A DNA stretch of 64,000 bases from Pseudomonas putida (GTDB lineage Bacteria > Pseudomonadota > Gammaproteobacteria > Pseudomonadales > Pseudomonadaceae): assembly GCF_003228315.1 (NCBI RefSeq), contig NZ_CP029693.1, forward strand, positions 6,358,501 through 6,422,500. Reading direction: 5' to 3'. This document shows, piece after piece, positions 51,690-61,670 of this stretch. The position numbers and the translations under genes were made by a program. The notes under the pieces were generated by a model. The model was not told the DNA's origin and searched no databases. It was given only the letters and a program-made list of their open reading frames with translations. How positions within the stretch are numbered: the first letter of the stretch is position 1; every line of letters starts with the position of its first letter.

Positions 51690-52673
51690 ATGAAGCTCAA
51701 CACTGTGCTGGTCCTGTTGTCGTTGTGGATGTACATGGCTTTCAACAGCAGTGCATTCAGCAGCAATGAGCCGATCGCCGCGCGGGTCAATGGCAAGGAA
51801 ATCACCCAGATGCGCCTGGAGCGTTATTTCGCCGAGTACCTGGAGGATCAGGGGCGGGCAGTGGCGAGCATCCGCAACCCCTCGGCCTACAAAAAGCTGC
51901 GCCAGGCCGCGCTGGACGCCCTGATTGACAAGGAACTGCTGTGGCAGGAAGCGCAAAAGCGCGGGGTGCAGATCAGCGATGCCACCGTGCAAAGCCAAGT
52001 CGAGCAAACCCGCCAGGCCATGGGCGGTGCGCAGGTGTTTGCCCGGCGCCTGGAGGACGCCGGCTTCGATGAAGCCACTTATGCCGATTACACCCGCCGT
52101 GAACTGGCGGCCCAGCAGGTGTATGCCGAGCTCAATCAGGCCCAGATCCAGAAGACCGGTACGCCTGACGAAAAAGAGGTCCGGGCGTTCTTCGATGAGC
52201 ACCGCGCCGAGATGAATCAGCCCGAGCAGGTGCAGGTCAGGCATATCCTGATCAAGGTGCCTCAGGGAGCGGAGGCTTCCACTGTGGCCGCGGCAAGACT
52301 ACGCTTGGAGACAATCCGTAAAAAAATCGGACAGGGTACGGATTTCGCCAGCGTCGCCCGCGAGTCTTCCGAAGACGTATCCGCCAGCCAGGGTGGCGAG
52401 TTGGGCTACTTCCCCCGGGGACGCATGATGCCCGAGTTCGAGGCAGCGGCTTTCGCCCTGGCACCGGGGGCGATCAGCGAGCCGGTACGCACGGCGGTCG
52501 GCTGGCATTTGATCTACCTGGAGAACCGAATGGAGGCAAGTGATGTCACAGATGAGCAGGGACTTGAAATGGTACGGGCGTACCTTGCCCGACAGAAACA
52601 GGTCCAGGCTCGTCTACAGGTTCTGGCGCAGATACGTGCCGGCAACCGGATCGAACGGATTGACGATGAATGA
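51690..52673 (+). CDS. Periplasmic parvulin/SurA-like peptidyl-prolyl isomerase
   Basis: A 327-residue protein: signal sequence, SurA-like N-terminal chaperone helices ('VNGKEITQMRLERYFAEYL', 'ALDALIDKELLWQEAQKRGV') and one parvulin domain ('VRHILIKVPQGA', 'SEDVSASQGGELGYFPRG', 'PVRTAVGWHLIYLENR'). It would assist folding of exported proteins, most obviously the very large MnxG. It has CCGGAGG before the ATG and is 13 bp from the previous gene: last gene of the set. Confidence 0.9.
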   Translation: MKLNTVLVLLSLWMYMAFNSSAFSSNEPIAARVNGKEITQMRLERYFAEYLEDQGRAVASIRNPSAYKKLRQAALDALIDKELLWQEAQKRGVQISDATVQSQVEQTRQAMGGAQVFARRLEDAGFDEATYADYTRRELAAQQVYAELNQAQIQKTGTPDEKEVRAFFDEHRAEMNQPEQVQVRHILIKVPQGAEASTVAAARLRLETIRKKIGQGTDFASVARESSEDVSASQGGELGYFPRGRMMPEFEAAAFALAPGAISEPVRTAVGWHLIYLENRMEASDVTDEQGLEMVRAYLARQKQVQARLQVLAQIRAGNRIERIDDE

Positions 52674-52677
52674 AGGG

Positions 52678-52741
52678 TTTTCCCCAAAAGTGGGGAATGC
52701 CTTCAAAACGCACCCGTTCGGTTTTCCCCGTTTTTGGGGGA
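52678..52741. promoter_or_regulatory. Two TTTTCCCC-N6-GGGG palindromes upstream of the secretion operon
   Basis: TTTTCCCC-AAAAGT-GGGGAA (52678-52697) and TTTTCCCC-GTTTTT-GGGGGA (52722-52741), 44 bp apart (about four helical turns). They have the same layout as the site at 40556. They lie about 128 and 84 bp before the -24 element, typical of activator sites for sigma-54. Confidence 0.75.
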
Positions 52742-52814
52742 TGGGGTACGTGGACGAAAAGGCATTGTCAGTAAATTCAAGGACATGAAGACTTAAAATT
52801 ACCGGCGCTCAGCC

Positions 52815-52830
52815 TGGCATGAAGTGTGCG
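52815..52830 (+). promoter_or_regulatory. Sigma-54 (-24/-12) promoter of the secretion/curli operon
   Basis: TGGCATGAAGTGTGCG has GG (52816-52817) and GC (52828-52829) 10 bp apart, and shares TGGCATG with the mnxG promoter. The -12 element is GTGC rather than TTGC. The first start codon follows 68 bp later. Confidence 0.68.
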
Positions 52831-52897
52831 TTAGACCTTGTAAGGCGCACTCTCTACCAGGTTCGGTATTCGGACCTGCGGTTTCAAGGAGTCCACC

Positions 52898-53431
52898 TTG
52901 TTAAACAAAGTACTGGTTGTTGAAGACGAACAGCTGCTGGCGGAAAACCTTCAGGGTTACCTGCAGGCGCAAGCGCTGGAAGTCCGGATAGCTCACAACG
53001 GTGAGACGGCCATCGGCGAAGCGATGAGCTTTTCACCTGATGTGATGGTGTTCGATTACCGTTTGCCCGATATGGAAGGCTTTCAGGTGCTCGATGCCGT
53101 CCGCCAGAACAGGAATTGCCATTTTGTGCTGATCACGGGGCACCCCACCGCAGAGGTTTGCGAAAGGGCCCGCCAACTGGGAGTCAGCCATATCCTGTTC
53201 AAACCCTTTCCGTTGGCGGAATTGGCCCGTGCAGTCTGCGATCTTCTGGGGGTAAAGCGCGAACCCAACGCGAACGTGAGCCCATCCGAGGGCTTTGTCG
53301 AACGACGCCAGAGCAGGACCGAAAGTTTCCCGCTGCAGTTGTACGACGGTAGTTGGGTGCTCGCGGATCGCCGACGAAATTCGACGACCACCAAGGCACC
53401 AGACGACGAACAACTGCTCACCGGGGAGTAA
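52898..53431 (+). CDS. Stand-alone response-regulator receiver protein
   Basis: A 177-residue protein. Residues 1-120 are a CheY-like receiver with acidic pocket 'VVEDE', phospho-acceptor D53 in 'VMVFDYRLPDMEG', T80 in 'VLITGH' and K102 in 'LFKPFP'. The C-terminal 55 residues lack any DNA-binding or AAA+ domain. It starts with TTG behind a strong AAGGAG. Because it leads the secretion operon, it may act by protein contact, for example on GspE or a kinase, rather than on DNA. Confidence 0.88.
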   Translation: MLNKVLVVEDEQLLAENLQGYLQAQALEVRIAHNGETAIGEAMSFSPDVMVFDYRLPDMEGFQVLDAVRQNRNCHFVLITGHPTAEVCERARQLGVSHILFKPFPLAELARAVCDLLGVKREPNANVSPSEGFVERRQSRTESFPLQLYDGSWVLADRRRNSTTTKAPDDEQLLTGE

Positions 53432-53515
53432 TGGCGCGACAAGACGTTCCGGCACCCGCCGCAATGGCTCGCCGCGCCGACAGGGCTCTAAGCCCCGGGC
53501 GTTGGAGAGCAAGCC

Positions 53516-55202
<1,687 letters not shown>

Positions 55203-55222
<20 letters not shown>

Positions 55223-56006
55223 GCGTTATGTCGCCGTCATCGGCGCCAGTGGTGTCGGCCTCGGTCAGCGCCAGGGCAGTCAGACCCTGTGGCTGGGCAG
55301 CGTCGGCTACATCGACGAAGGCTTCGGCGCCTGGACCGTGGCCCTGGAAACCCTGGACCGCCTGCTGGGTGAACATGCCCGCGCAGGTTCCGAACTGACC
55401 GTGGTCATCTCCGGGCACTTCAGCCGCTTCTGCCTGGTGCCCTGGAGCGAGCAGATCAGCAGCCCCGAAGAACTGCGCGGCTTTGCCCAGCTGTGCTTCG
55501 AGGACCTTTACGGGGTGGCGAACCAGCCCTGGAGCCTGGTGCTCTCGGCTGAACCGGCCGGCTACGACCGGATCGCCACCGCGCTGCCACAGGACCTGCT
55601 GGACCGCCTGCGCAGCCTGGTCAGCGGTCGCGGCCTGCGCCTGCGCTCGGTGCAGCCGTACCTGATGGCGGCCTTCAATCACTTCGACAAGAGCTTCGAG
55701 GCCGGGGACTTCCTGTTCGTGGTCGCCGAGCCGGTGCGCAGCGTGTTGCTGGTGGCCCGCGAAGGTCGTTGGACCTCGGTACGCTCGGTGGGCAGCAACG
55801 ACAGCGACGTCTCACTGAGCGCGCTGATCGGCCGCGAAAGCCAATTGCTGGCCTCCACCAGCGATCGCCCGCTGAACGTTTACCTGCACGCTCCGGCGCG
55901 CATCGAATCGCACCCGGAGATTCACGGGGTGCACCTGCGGACCCTCGAAGAGGACCGGACTGCCGTACACGATTGCCTGTACGTCATGTCCCGGGCGGTG
56001 GCCTGA
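55203..56006 (+). CDS. PilM/GspL/MshI-like cytoplasmic assembly protein
   Basis: A 267-residue protein without a clear membrane segment. Strand-rich features ('RYVAVIGASGVGLG', 'TVVISGHFSRFCLVPW', 'DFLFVVAEPVRSVLLVAREG') resemble the actin-like PilM/GspL/MshI group that links the ATPase to the inner-membrane ring. The GTG start with GAGGAG upstream overlaps the end of gspE. The assignment rests on position before PilN- and PilO-like genes and on general fold pattern. Confidence 0.65.
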
Positions 56007-56007
56007 C

Positions 56008-56565
56008 ATGCGCGCCCTGATGCTCGACTTTCAACCTCGCAGCCGTTCCACGCCACTGGGCTGGAGCCTGCTGGCCGGTGGTGTGGTGCTGACGCTGTCC
56101 TGCATGGTGATTGCGCAACACCTGAGCGGTGAGACCGAACAACAGCAAGGCCACCTGCAGACCACCCAGCGTGTGCTCAGTGGCGACACCAGCACCGGCA
56201 CCAGCAGCAAAGTTGCCCTGACCCCGGCGGAAACCCGCGAACAGGCGCAGAACCTGGCGGAAATGCGCAAGGTCTCGCAACAGCTGCGCCGCCCCTGGGA
56301 ACGTCTGTTCGCCACGCTCGAAGCCATGCCCCGCGACAACATCGCCTTGCTGTCGCTGACCCCGGATGCCCGCAAGGGCCAGGTGCGCATCACCGCCGAA
56401 GCGCGGGACCTGGAAGCCATGCTCGATTTCCACCAGCGTCTGGAAGCCACCGACGAGCTGTCCGATGTGTCGCTGCTGAGCCACGAGATCGTGACCAACG
56501 TGCCGGAGCAACCGGTGCGCTTCAATCTGTCGGCTACCTGGGAGATTGGCGATGCAAATCCCTAA
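56008..56565 (+). CDS. PilN/GspL-C-like inner-membrane protein
   Basis: A 185-residue bitopic protein: a short cytoplasmic N-terminus ('MRALMLDFQPRSRSTP', like the PilN INLLP-type tail), one transmembrane helix, then a periplasmic coiled coil and a ferredoxin-like domain ('LFATLEAMPRDNIALLSLTP'). This is the PilN architecture. It begins 1 bp after the previous stop and overlaps the next gene. Confidence 0.72.
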   Translation: MRALMLDFQPRSRSTPLGWSLLAGGVVLTLSCMVIAQHLSGETEQQQGHLQTTQRVLSGDTSTGTSSKVALTPAETREQAQNLAEMRKVSQQLRRPWERLFATLEAMPRDNIALLSLTPDARKGQVRITAEARDLEAMLDFHQRLEATDELSDVSLLSHEIVTNVPEQPVRFNLSATWEIGDANP

Positions 56566-57100
56566 ATTGATCGTCCGTGAATACCTGCAAAGCCTGGGCG
56601 TGCCCGGCCTGGCCGGCATGGCCCTGATGGTGGTGGCGGTGATTTACGCGCTGGCCGGGCTGCTGCCGGACTGGCAGTCGCTGCAAAGCCTCAGCCAGCA
56701 GACTCAGGAAGCCCGCGAGTACCTGGCCAAGGTCGAAGACGGCACGGTGGCCGCGCCGGTGGTCCCGCAGCGCCAGCTCGATGACTTCCGCAGCAAGTTG
56801 CCGGCGCAGCCTCAGGCGACCGTGGCCATCGACAAGATCTACGCCCTGGCCGCCCAGGAGCGCATCACCCTGTCGCGGGGCGAGTACTCCCTGGGGATCG
56901 ACCCCAAGACCCACCTGGCCCGTTATCAGATTCTGCTGCCGGTGCGTGGCAGCTACCCGCAACTGCGGCGCTTCATGCACGCCTTGCTCGGACAGCTGCC
57001 GGCGGTGGTGGTGGAAGACCTTGAGTTGCAACGCAAGAAAATCGCCGACACCGACCTTAACGGACGGATCCGCATGACCCTTTACCTGTCGAGGTCATGA
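56552..57100 (+). CDS. PilO/GspM-like inner-membrane protein
   Basis: A 182-residue bitopic protein with a transmembrane helix at ~18-38 ('GMALMVVAVIYALAGLLPDW'), a coiled coil and a periplasmic ferredoxin-like domain ('YQILLPVRGSYPQLRRFMHA', 'VVEDLELQRK'). It matches PilO/GspM layout and would pair with the PilN-like protein. Overlaps on both sides (14 bp and ATGA) show tight translational coupling. Confidence 0.75.
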   Translation: MQIPKLIVREYLQSLGVPGLAGMALMVVAVIYALAGLLPDWQSLQSLSQQTQEAREYLAKVEDGTVAAPVVPQRQLDDFRSKLPAQPQATVAIDKIYALAAQERITLSRGEYSLGIDPKTHLARYQILLPVRGSYPQLRRFMHALLGQLPAVVVEDLELQRKKIADTDLNGRIRMTLYLSRS

Positions 57101-57618
57101 TGAACAACAAACGCGTAGTGGGTTGGGTGGCGTTCCTGGGCGCGGCGGCAGCGCTGACCTGGTTCTCCGATGTCTTCAAGCCGGCCGAGGAGGCCGGTGT
57201 CGAAGTGGCCGCCGTGGCCACGCCGGCCAAGGCCACCAGCGACGGCAAGCTGCCGGCCGCCAAGGCAGGCGCGGCACCCGCGCCGATCAAGGACCTGAGC
57301 CCGGCAGGCGACTTGTTTGCCGCCAGCAGCTGGAAGCCGGCACCGACCTTGGCTACCGTCACAGAGCAACCTGTCAATGTCGCCCCGGTCGTGCAGGCCC
57401 CGACTGCACCGCCGATGCCTTTCCAGTTCATCGGCAGGATAGATGACCGTACCGACCTGCAGGTGTTCCTGCAGAACGGCGAGAAGATTTACGTCGTGCG
57501 CAAAGGGGATGTAATCGACGCAACATGGAAGATCGAGCGGATTTCCGACATGGAACTGAGCCTGGTCTATCTGCCTTTGCATTTGTCCCAGACTCTGTCT
57601 GTAGGGAGTGCGCAATGA
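57097..57618 (+). CDS. GspC/PilP-like periplasmic connector
   Basis: A 173-residue protein with an N-terminal transmembrane segment, a long Ala/Pro-rich linker and a C-terminal HR-like beta domain ('FQFIGRIDDRTDLQVFLQNG', 'YVVRKGDVIDATWKIERIS'). The domain resembles the homology region of GspC and PilP, which bridges the inner-membrane complex to the secretin. ATGA overlaps at both ends. No PDZ domain follows, so it is closer to the PilP/short GspC type. Confidence 0.72.
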   Translation: MMNNKRVVGWVAFLGAAAALTWFSDVFKPAEEAGVEVAAVATPAKATSDGKLPAAKAGAAPAPIKDLSPAGDLFAASSWKPAPTLATVTEQPVNVAPVVQAPTAPPMPFQFIGRIDDRTDLQVFLQNGEKIYVVRKGDVIDATWKIERISDMELSLVYLPLHLSQTLSVGSAQ

Positions 57619-59471
57619 ACAAATCCCGTCTGTTGATGAGCATGTGTCTGTGCGCAGGATTGGCTGCTTGCAGCTCGGCACAGGTTGCCAAGGATGAAGG
57701 CACGACCCTGATGGAGTCGGGTCAGTACGAGGCCGGCCTGGCCCGCATCGAGCAGGGGATTCGTGAGAACCCGCGCGATACCGAACTGCACCTGGCGCTG
57801 ACCAGCGGCCGTGCCCGTGCGGTGACGGCGCTGTTGAGCCAGGGTGACATGGCCCGCGCTCAACGGGACTTCGCCACGGCGCGCCTGACCTATGGCCGGG
57901 TGCTGAAGATCGAAGCGCACAACCGTCGGGCCCAGGACGCCATCGAGCAACTCGACCACATGCGCAGCCTCGATGAAAAACTCGAACTGGCCCGTGGCGA
58001 CCTGCGTCGCGGCGACATCTACGGTGCCGACCGCCAGGTCAAACAGATCCTCGAACTGGACCCCAACAACGACGGCGCCCTGGAACTGCAAAGCAACATC
58101 CGCCTGGTGCAGAGCCGCAACGTGGTCCAGTACCCACAGCTGCGCACTCGCCTGGACAAGCCGGTCACCCTGGAGTTTCGCGACGCCAACCTGAAAACCA
58201 TCTTCGAAGTGCTGTCCCAGGTTGCCGGCCTGAACTTCATCTTCGACAAGGACCTGCGTCCGGACATGAAAGCCACCATCTTCGTGCGTGACGTGCGCAT
58301 CGAAGACGCCGTGGAACTGCTGCTGCAACAGAACCAGCTGCACCAGAAAGTGGTGAACGAAAACACCCTGCTGATCTACCCGGACTCGCCGCAGAAGCTC
58401 AAGGATTATCAGGAGCTGGTGATGCGCACCTTCTACCTGACCAGCATCGATGCCAACACCGCGCTGAACATGGTCAAGACCATGCTCAAGACCCGCGACG
58501 TGTTCGTCGATGAACGCCTCAACACCCTGACCATGCGCGACACCGCCGACGCCGTGCGCATGGCCGAAAAGCTTCTGCAATCGCAAGACCAGTCCAACCC
58601 GGAAGTGGTGCTGGAAGTGGAAGTGATGGAAGTCGCCACCCAGCGCATTCTCGACCTCGGCCTGCAATGGCCGAACACCTTCGGCGTGGTCAACAGTGAC
58701 GGTTCGGCCGTAACCCTGCTCGACCAGCTCAAAGGCATCGACTCCAGCCGGATCACCATCTCGCCATCGCCACAGGCCAAGATCAACGCCCAGGACAACG
58801 ACATCAACACCCTGGCCAGCCCGGTGATCCGCGTGAGCAACCGTGAACAGGCGCGTATCCACATCGGTCAGCGCGTGCCGATCATCAGCGCCACCTCGGT
58901 GCCGTCGACCCAGGGACCGGTGATCACCGAAAGCGTGACTTACCTGGACGTCGGTCTGAAACTGGAAGTGCAACCCACCGTGCACCTGAACAACGAAGTG
59001 GCGATCAAGGTCGCCCTGGAAGTGAGTAACGCCACGCCGCTGGAACCGACCCGTCAGGGCACCATCCCGGTCCAGGTCGATACCCGCAACGCCCAGACCA
59101 CCCTGCGTCTGCACGATGGCGAAACCCAGATCCTCGCCGGCCTGATGCGTAACGACCATGGCGCCACCGGCAACAAGATCCCGGGTCTTGGCGACATCCC
59201 GGGTCTGGGCCGCCTGTTCGGCAGCAACAAAGACACCGTGGGCAAATCGGAACTGGTGCTCTCGATCACTCCACGGGTGGTGCGCAACCTGCCGTACCAG
59301 AGCCCATCGGACATGGAGTTCACCACGGGTACCGAGACCAGCATGCACATCGCGGCGCCGGACCGCAGCCTGCAGTCGACCGTACAGACCGAACACCTGG
59401 ATCGGCCGATTGCCACCAACGCCAGCGTCAACCCCAACACCAACGTCGAAATCAGCGTCGGGAAGCCTTGA
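57615..59471 (+). CDS. gspD: Lipoprotein secretin GspD/MshL-like with N-terminal TPR region
   Basis: A 618-residue outer-membrane channel. The lipobox 'GLAAC' is near residue 19. About 150 residues of TPR-like helices ('YEAGLARIEQGIRENPRDTE', 'ARLTYGRVLKIEAHNRRAQD') precede the N domains ('VTLEFRDANLKTIFEVLSQV') and the secretin core ('EVVLEVEVMEVATQRILDLG', 'IRVSNREQARIHIGQRVPII', 'GNKIPGLGDIPGLGRLFG'). Lipidation would make a separate pilotin unnecessary. The family fits T2SS/MSHA secretins. Confidence 0.93.
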   Translation: MNKSRLLMSMCLCAGLAACSSAQVAKDEGTTLMESGQYEAGLARIEQGIRENPRDTELHLALTSGRARAVTALLSQGDMARAQRDFATARLTYGRVLKIEAHNRRAQDAIEQLDHMRSLDEKLELARGDLRRGDIYGADRQVKQILELDPNNDGALELQSNIRLVQSRNVVQYPQLRTRLDKPVTLEFRDANLKTIFEVLSQVAGLNFIFDKDLRPDMKATIFVRDVRIEDAVELLLQQNQLHQKVVNENTLLIYPDSPQKLKDYQELVMRTFYLTSIDANTALNMVKTMLKTRDVFVDERLNTLTMRDTADAVRMAEKLLQSQDQSNPEVVLEVEVMEVATQRILDLGLQWPNTFGVVNSDGSAVTLLDQLKGIDSSRITISPSPQAKINAQDNDINTLASPVIRVSNREQARIHIGQRVPIISATSVPSTQGPVITESVTYLDVGLKLEVQPTVHLNNEVAIKVALEVSNATPLEPTRQGTIPVQVDTRNAQTTLRLHDGETQILAGLMRNDHGATGNKIPGLGDIPGLGRLFGSNKDTVGKSELVLSITPRVVRNLPYQSPSDMEFTTGTETSMHIAAPDRSLQSTVQTEHLDRPIATNASVNPNTNVEISVGKP

Positions 59472-59473
59472 TC

Positions 59474-59947
59474 ATGAAAGCCTCGCAGAGCGGTTTCACC
59501 CTGATCGAAGTCGTGGTGACACTGGCCCTGATCGGCCTGCTGGCCGGCATGGCCGCGCCGCTGACCGAGACCCTGGTGCGCCGGGGCAAGGAACAGGATC
59601 TTCGCACCGCCCTGTATCAGATCCGCGATGCCATCGATGCCTACAAACGGGCCTTCGATGCGGGCTATATCGAGAAAACCCTCGACAGCAGCGGTTACCC
59701 GCCGAACCTCAAAGTGCTGGTCGAAGGTGTGCGTGATGTGCGCAGCGCCAAAGGGGCGAAGTTCTACTTCCTGCGGCGCATTCCCCATGATCCGCTGGCG
59801 ACGGCCAAGCGTGACGACGACGGCGGCTGGGGCCTGCGCGCTTATGACAGTTCGGCTGACAACCCACGGGATGGCCAGGATGTCTTCGACGTCTACTCCA
59901 AGGCCCGTGGCAAAGGCCTCAACGGCATCGCCTACCGGGAGTGGTGA
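59474..59947 (+). CDS. Type II secretion pseudopilin (GspG-like)
   Basis: A 157-residue prepilin-like protein with a short leader 'MKASQSG' and then 'FTLIEVVVTLALIGLLAGMA' (Glu5 present). The globular part has 'YQIRDAIDAYKRAFDAGYIE' and 'VRDVRSAKGAKFYFLRRIPH', like the PulG-type proteins encoded next to minimal T2SS operons. The ATG at 59474 is used instead of the TTG two codons earlier. Confidence 0.85.
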   Translation: MKASQSGFTLIEVVVTLALIGLLAGMAAPLTETLVRRGKEQDLRTALYQIRDAIDAYKRAFDAGYIEKTLDSSGYPPNLKVLVEGVRDVRSAKGAKFYFLRRIPHDPLATAKRDDDGGWGLRAYDSSADNPRDGQDVFDVYSKARGKGLNGIAYREW

Positions 59948-59951
59948 GCAT

Positions 59952-60326
59952 ATGCGCCGGCAAAAGGGTTTTACCCTGCTCGAACTGATGGTGGTCATGG
60001 CAATCATCGCAACCCTGATGACCATTGCCTTGCCACGCTACTTCAACAGCCTGGAGGCCTCGAAAGAGACCACCCTGCGCCAGAGCCTTTCGGCCATGCG
60101 CGAAGCGCTGGATCACTACTACGGCGACACCGGGCGCTATCCCGATTCCCTCGATCAGTTGGTGGAGCTGCGTTACCTGCGCAACCCGCCGATGGACCCG
60201 ATTGCCGAGCGCAAGGACACCTGGGTCATGGTGCCACCGCCTGAAGGCGTTGCCGGCGGCGTGGCGGATATCAAGAGCGGTGCCACCGGGAGGGCGCGTG
60301 ATGGCAGCCTTTATTCCGAATGGTAA
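59952..60326 (+). CDS. Type II secretion pseudopilin, second
   Basis: A 124-residue protein with leader 'MRRQKG' and the class III signal 'FTLLELMVVMAIIATLMTIA'. The C-terminal part ('ALDHYYGDTGRYPDSLDQLV', 'DPIAERKDTWVMVPPPEG') is GspG/PulG-like. It lies 4 bp after the preceding pseudopilin gene and overlaps the next by 26 bp. Confidence 0.87.
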   Translation: MRRQKGFTLLELMVVMAIIATLMTIALPRYFNSLEASKETTLRQSLSAMREALDHYYGDTGRYPDSLDQLVELRYLRNPPMDPIAERKDTWVMVPPPEGVAGGVADIKSGATGRARDGSLYSEW

Positions 60327-60840
60327 ACCGGCTTCGCAGGACGGTTTCACCTACATAGGCGTGCTGCTGCTGATCATGGTGATGGGCATGGGCCTGGCCA
60401 GTGCCGGCGAGTTGTGGGCCACCGCCGCACGCCGCGACCGCGAACGCCAACTACTCTGGGTCGGCACCCAATACGCCCAGGCGCTGCGCAGCTACTACCG
60501 CAGCTCGCCGGGCCTGGCCCAGTACCCGAAAGAACTCGTCGACCTGTTGCAGGACGAGCGTTTTCCCAGCGCCAAACATCATCTGCGCCAGCTCTATCCG
60601 GACCCGATGGGTGGCGGTGAGTGGTTCCTGATGCGCGGCTTCGACGGACGCATCACCGGCATCGCCAGCAGCTCCACCGACAAGCCGCTCAAGCAAGTGG
60701 ACTTCCCGGCCCAGTGGTCGGACTTCACCGGCATGACCAGCTACAAGGACTGGCAGTTCGTGGCCGAAAAAGCCTTTAGCGATGGCGCTTCGGGACCGGT
60801 CAAGGCCCAGTCGAACGCACCTCAGGCATTACAGCCATGA
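60301..60840 (+). CDS. Atypical pseudopilin-like protein
   Basis: A 179-residue protein whose start ('KPASQDGFTYIGVLLLIMVM') imitates the class III signal, but Leu-Glu at positions 4-5 is replaced by Ile-Gly, so the conserved Glu5 is absent, as in GspK-like minor pseudopilins. The body ('AARRDRERQLLWVGTQYAQA', 'YPKELVDLLQDERFP') is found in similar three-prepilin operons. It may cap the pseudopilus. Confidence 0.8.
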   Translation: MAAFIPNGKPASQDGFTYIGVLLLIMVMGMGLASAGELWATAARRDRERQLLWVGTQYAQALRSYYRSSPGLAQYPKELVDLLQDERFPSAKHHLRQLYPDPMGGGEWFLMRGFDGRITGIASSSTDKPLKQVDFPAQWSDFTGMTSYKDWQFVAEKAFSDGASGPVKAQSNAPQALQP

Positions 60841-61226
60841 AACGCTTTTGCCTGGCGCTGATCCTGGTGCTGAGCGCAGGCACGGCCGCGGCCGCCGAAG
60901 AAGACGAGATGCTCGGGTTCATCATCGACGACACCATCTCGCACATCGGCCACGACTTTTACTACATGTTCAGTGAACGGTTGCGGGCCACCAGCCCGAT
61001 GGATTTCAACCTGGTGGTACGCGAACGGCCATCGGCTCGCTGGGGCAGCCTGGTGACTGTGGAGTTTCAACAACGCCTGGTTTATCGGCGCTTCCTGCCG
61101 CCGAACACCGTGGAGCTCAAGGACGACGCCTATAACGCCGCCGACTGGGTACGCGGACAAATTGCTCAACGCAAGCTGGAAGCCTTGTTGCAGGACACCA
61201 CGGACCTTGAGAGGGACGAACTATGA
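60837..61226 (+). CDS. csgE: Curli secretion chaperone CsgE
   Basis: A 129-residue periplasmic protein with a signal peptide ending 'GTAAAAEED'. The mature part has the CsgE signature ('IDDTISHIGHDFYYMFSER', 'DFNLVVRERPSARWGSLVTV', 'YRRFLPPNTVELK'). CsgE caps the CsgG pore and selects substrates in curli export. It overlaps the pseudopilin-like gene (ATGA), so it belongs to the same transcript as the T2SS genes, an unusual association. Confidence 0.93.
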   Translation: MKRFCLALILVLSAGTAAAAEEDEMLGFIIDDTISHIGHDFYYMFSERLRATSPMDFNLVVRERPSARWGSLVTVEFQQRLVYRRFLPPNTVELKDDAYNAADWVRGQIAQRKLEALLQDTTDLERDEL

Positions 61227-61639
61227 AAACAAAAATGATGTTCAAACACGCCGGTCTTTGCCTGCTCGGCCTTGGCGCCTGTGCGCTGGCCCAGGCCACG
61301 GAGCTGGTCTACACCCCCGTCAACCCCTCGTTCGGTGGCAACCCGTTGAACGGCACCTGGCTGCTCAACAACGCCCAGGCGCAGAACGACTTCGACGATC
61401 CGGACTTGAAGGACCGCACCTCGGCGACGGCGACTTCGGCCCTGGACCGTTTCACCGCGCAGCTGCAATCGCGGCTGCTGGGGCAGTTGCTGGACAACAT
61501 CAACAACGGCAACACGGGCAGCCTTTCCACCGACGCGTTCATCGTCAACGTCGTCGACGACTCAGGGCAGTTGACGATTGAAGTCACCGACCGGGCGACC
61601 GGCCAGCTTTCGGAAATCAAGGTGAATGGTCTGAATTGA
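61223..61639 (+). CDS. csgF: Curli assembly protein CsgF
   Basis: A 138-residue exported protein. After the signal peptide comes the pore-binding N-terminal stretch 'TELVYTPVNPSFGGNPLNG', which in E. coli CsgF inserts into CsgG, then 'WLLNNAQAQND', 'SRLLGQLLDNINNGNTGSL' and 'DAFIVNVVDDSGQLTIEVTD'. The family match is complete in length and motifs. ATGA overlap with csgE. Confidence 0.95.
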   Translation: MKTKMMFKHAGLCLLGLGACALAQATELVYTPVNPSFGGNPLNGTWLLNNAQAQNDFDDPDLKDRTSATATSALDRFTAQLQSRLLGQLLDNINNGNTGSLSTDAFIVNVVDDSGQLTIEVTDRATGQLSEIKVNGLN

Positions 61640-61670
61640 AATGGATTCGGGTCGTTGGGGAGTTAAGGAC

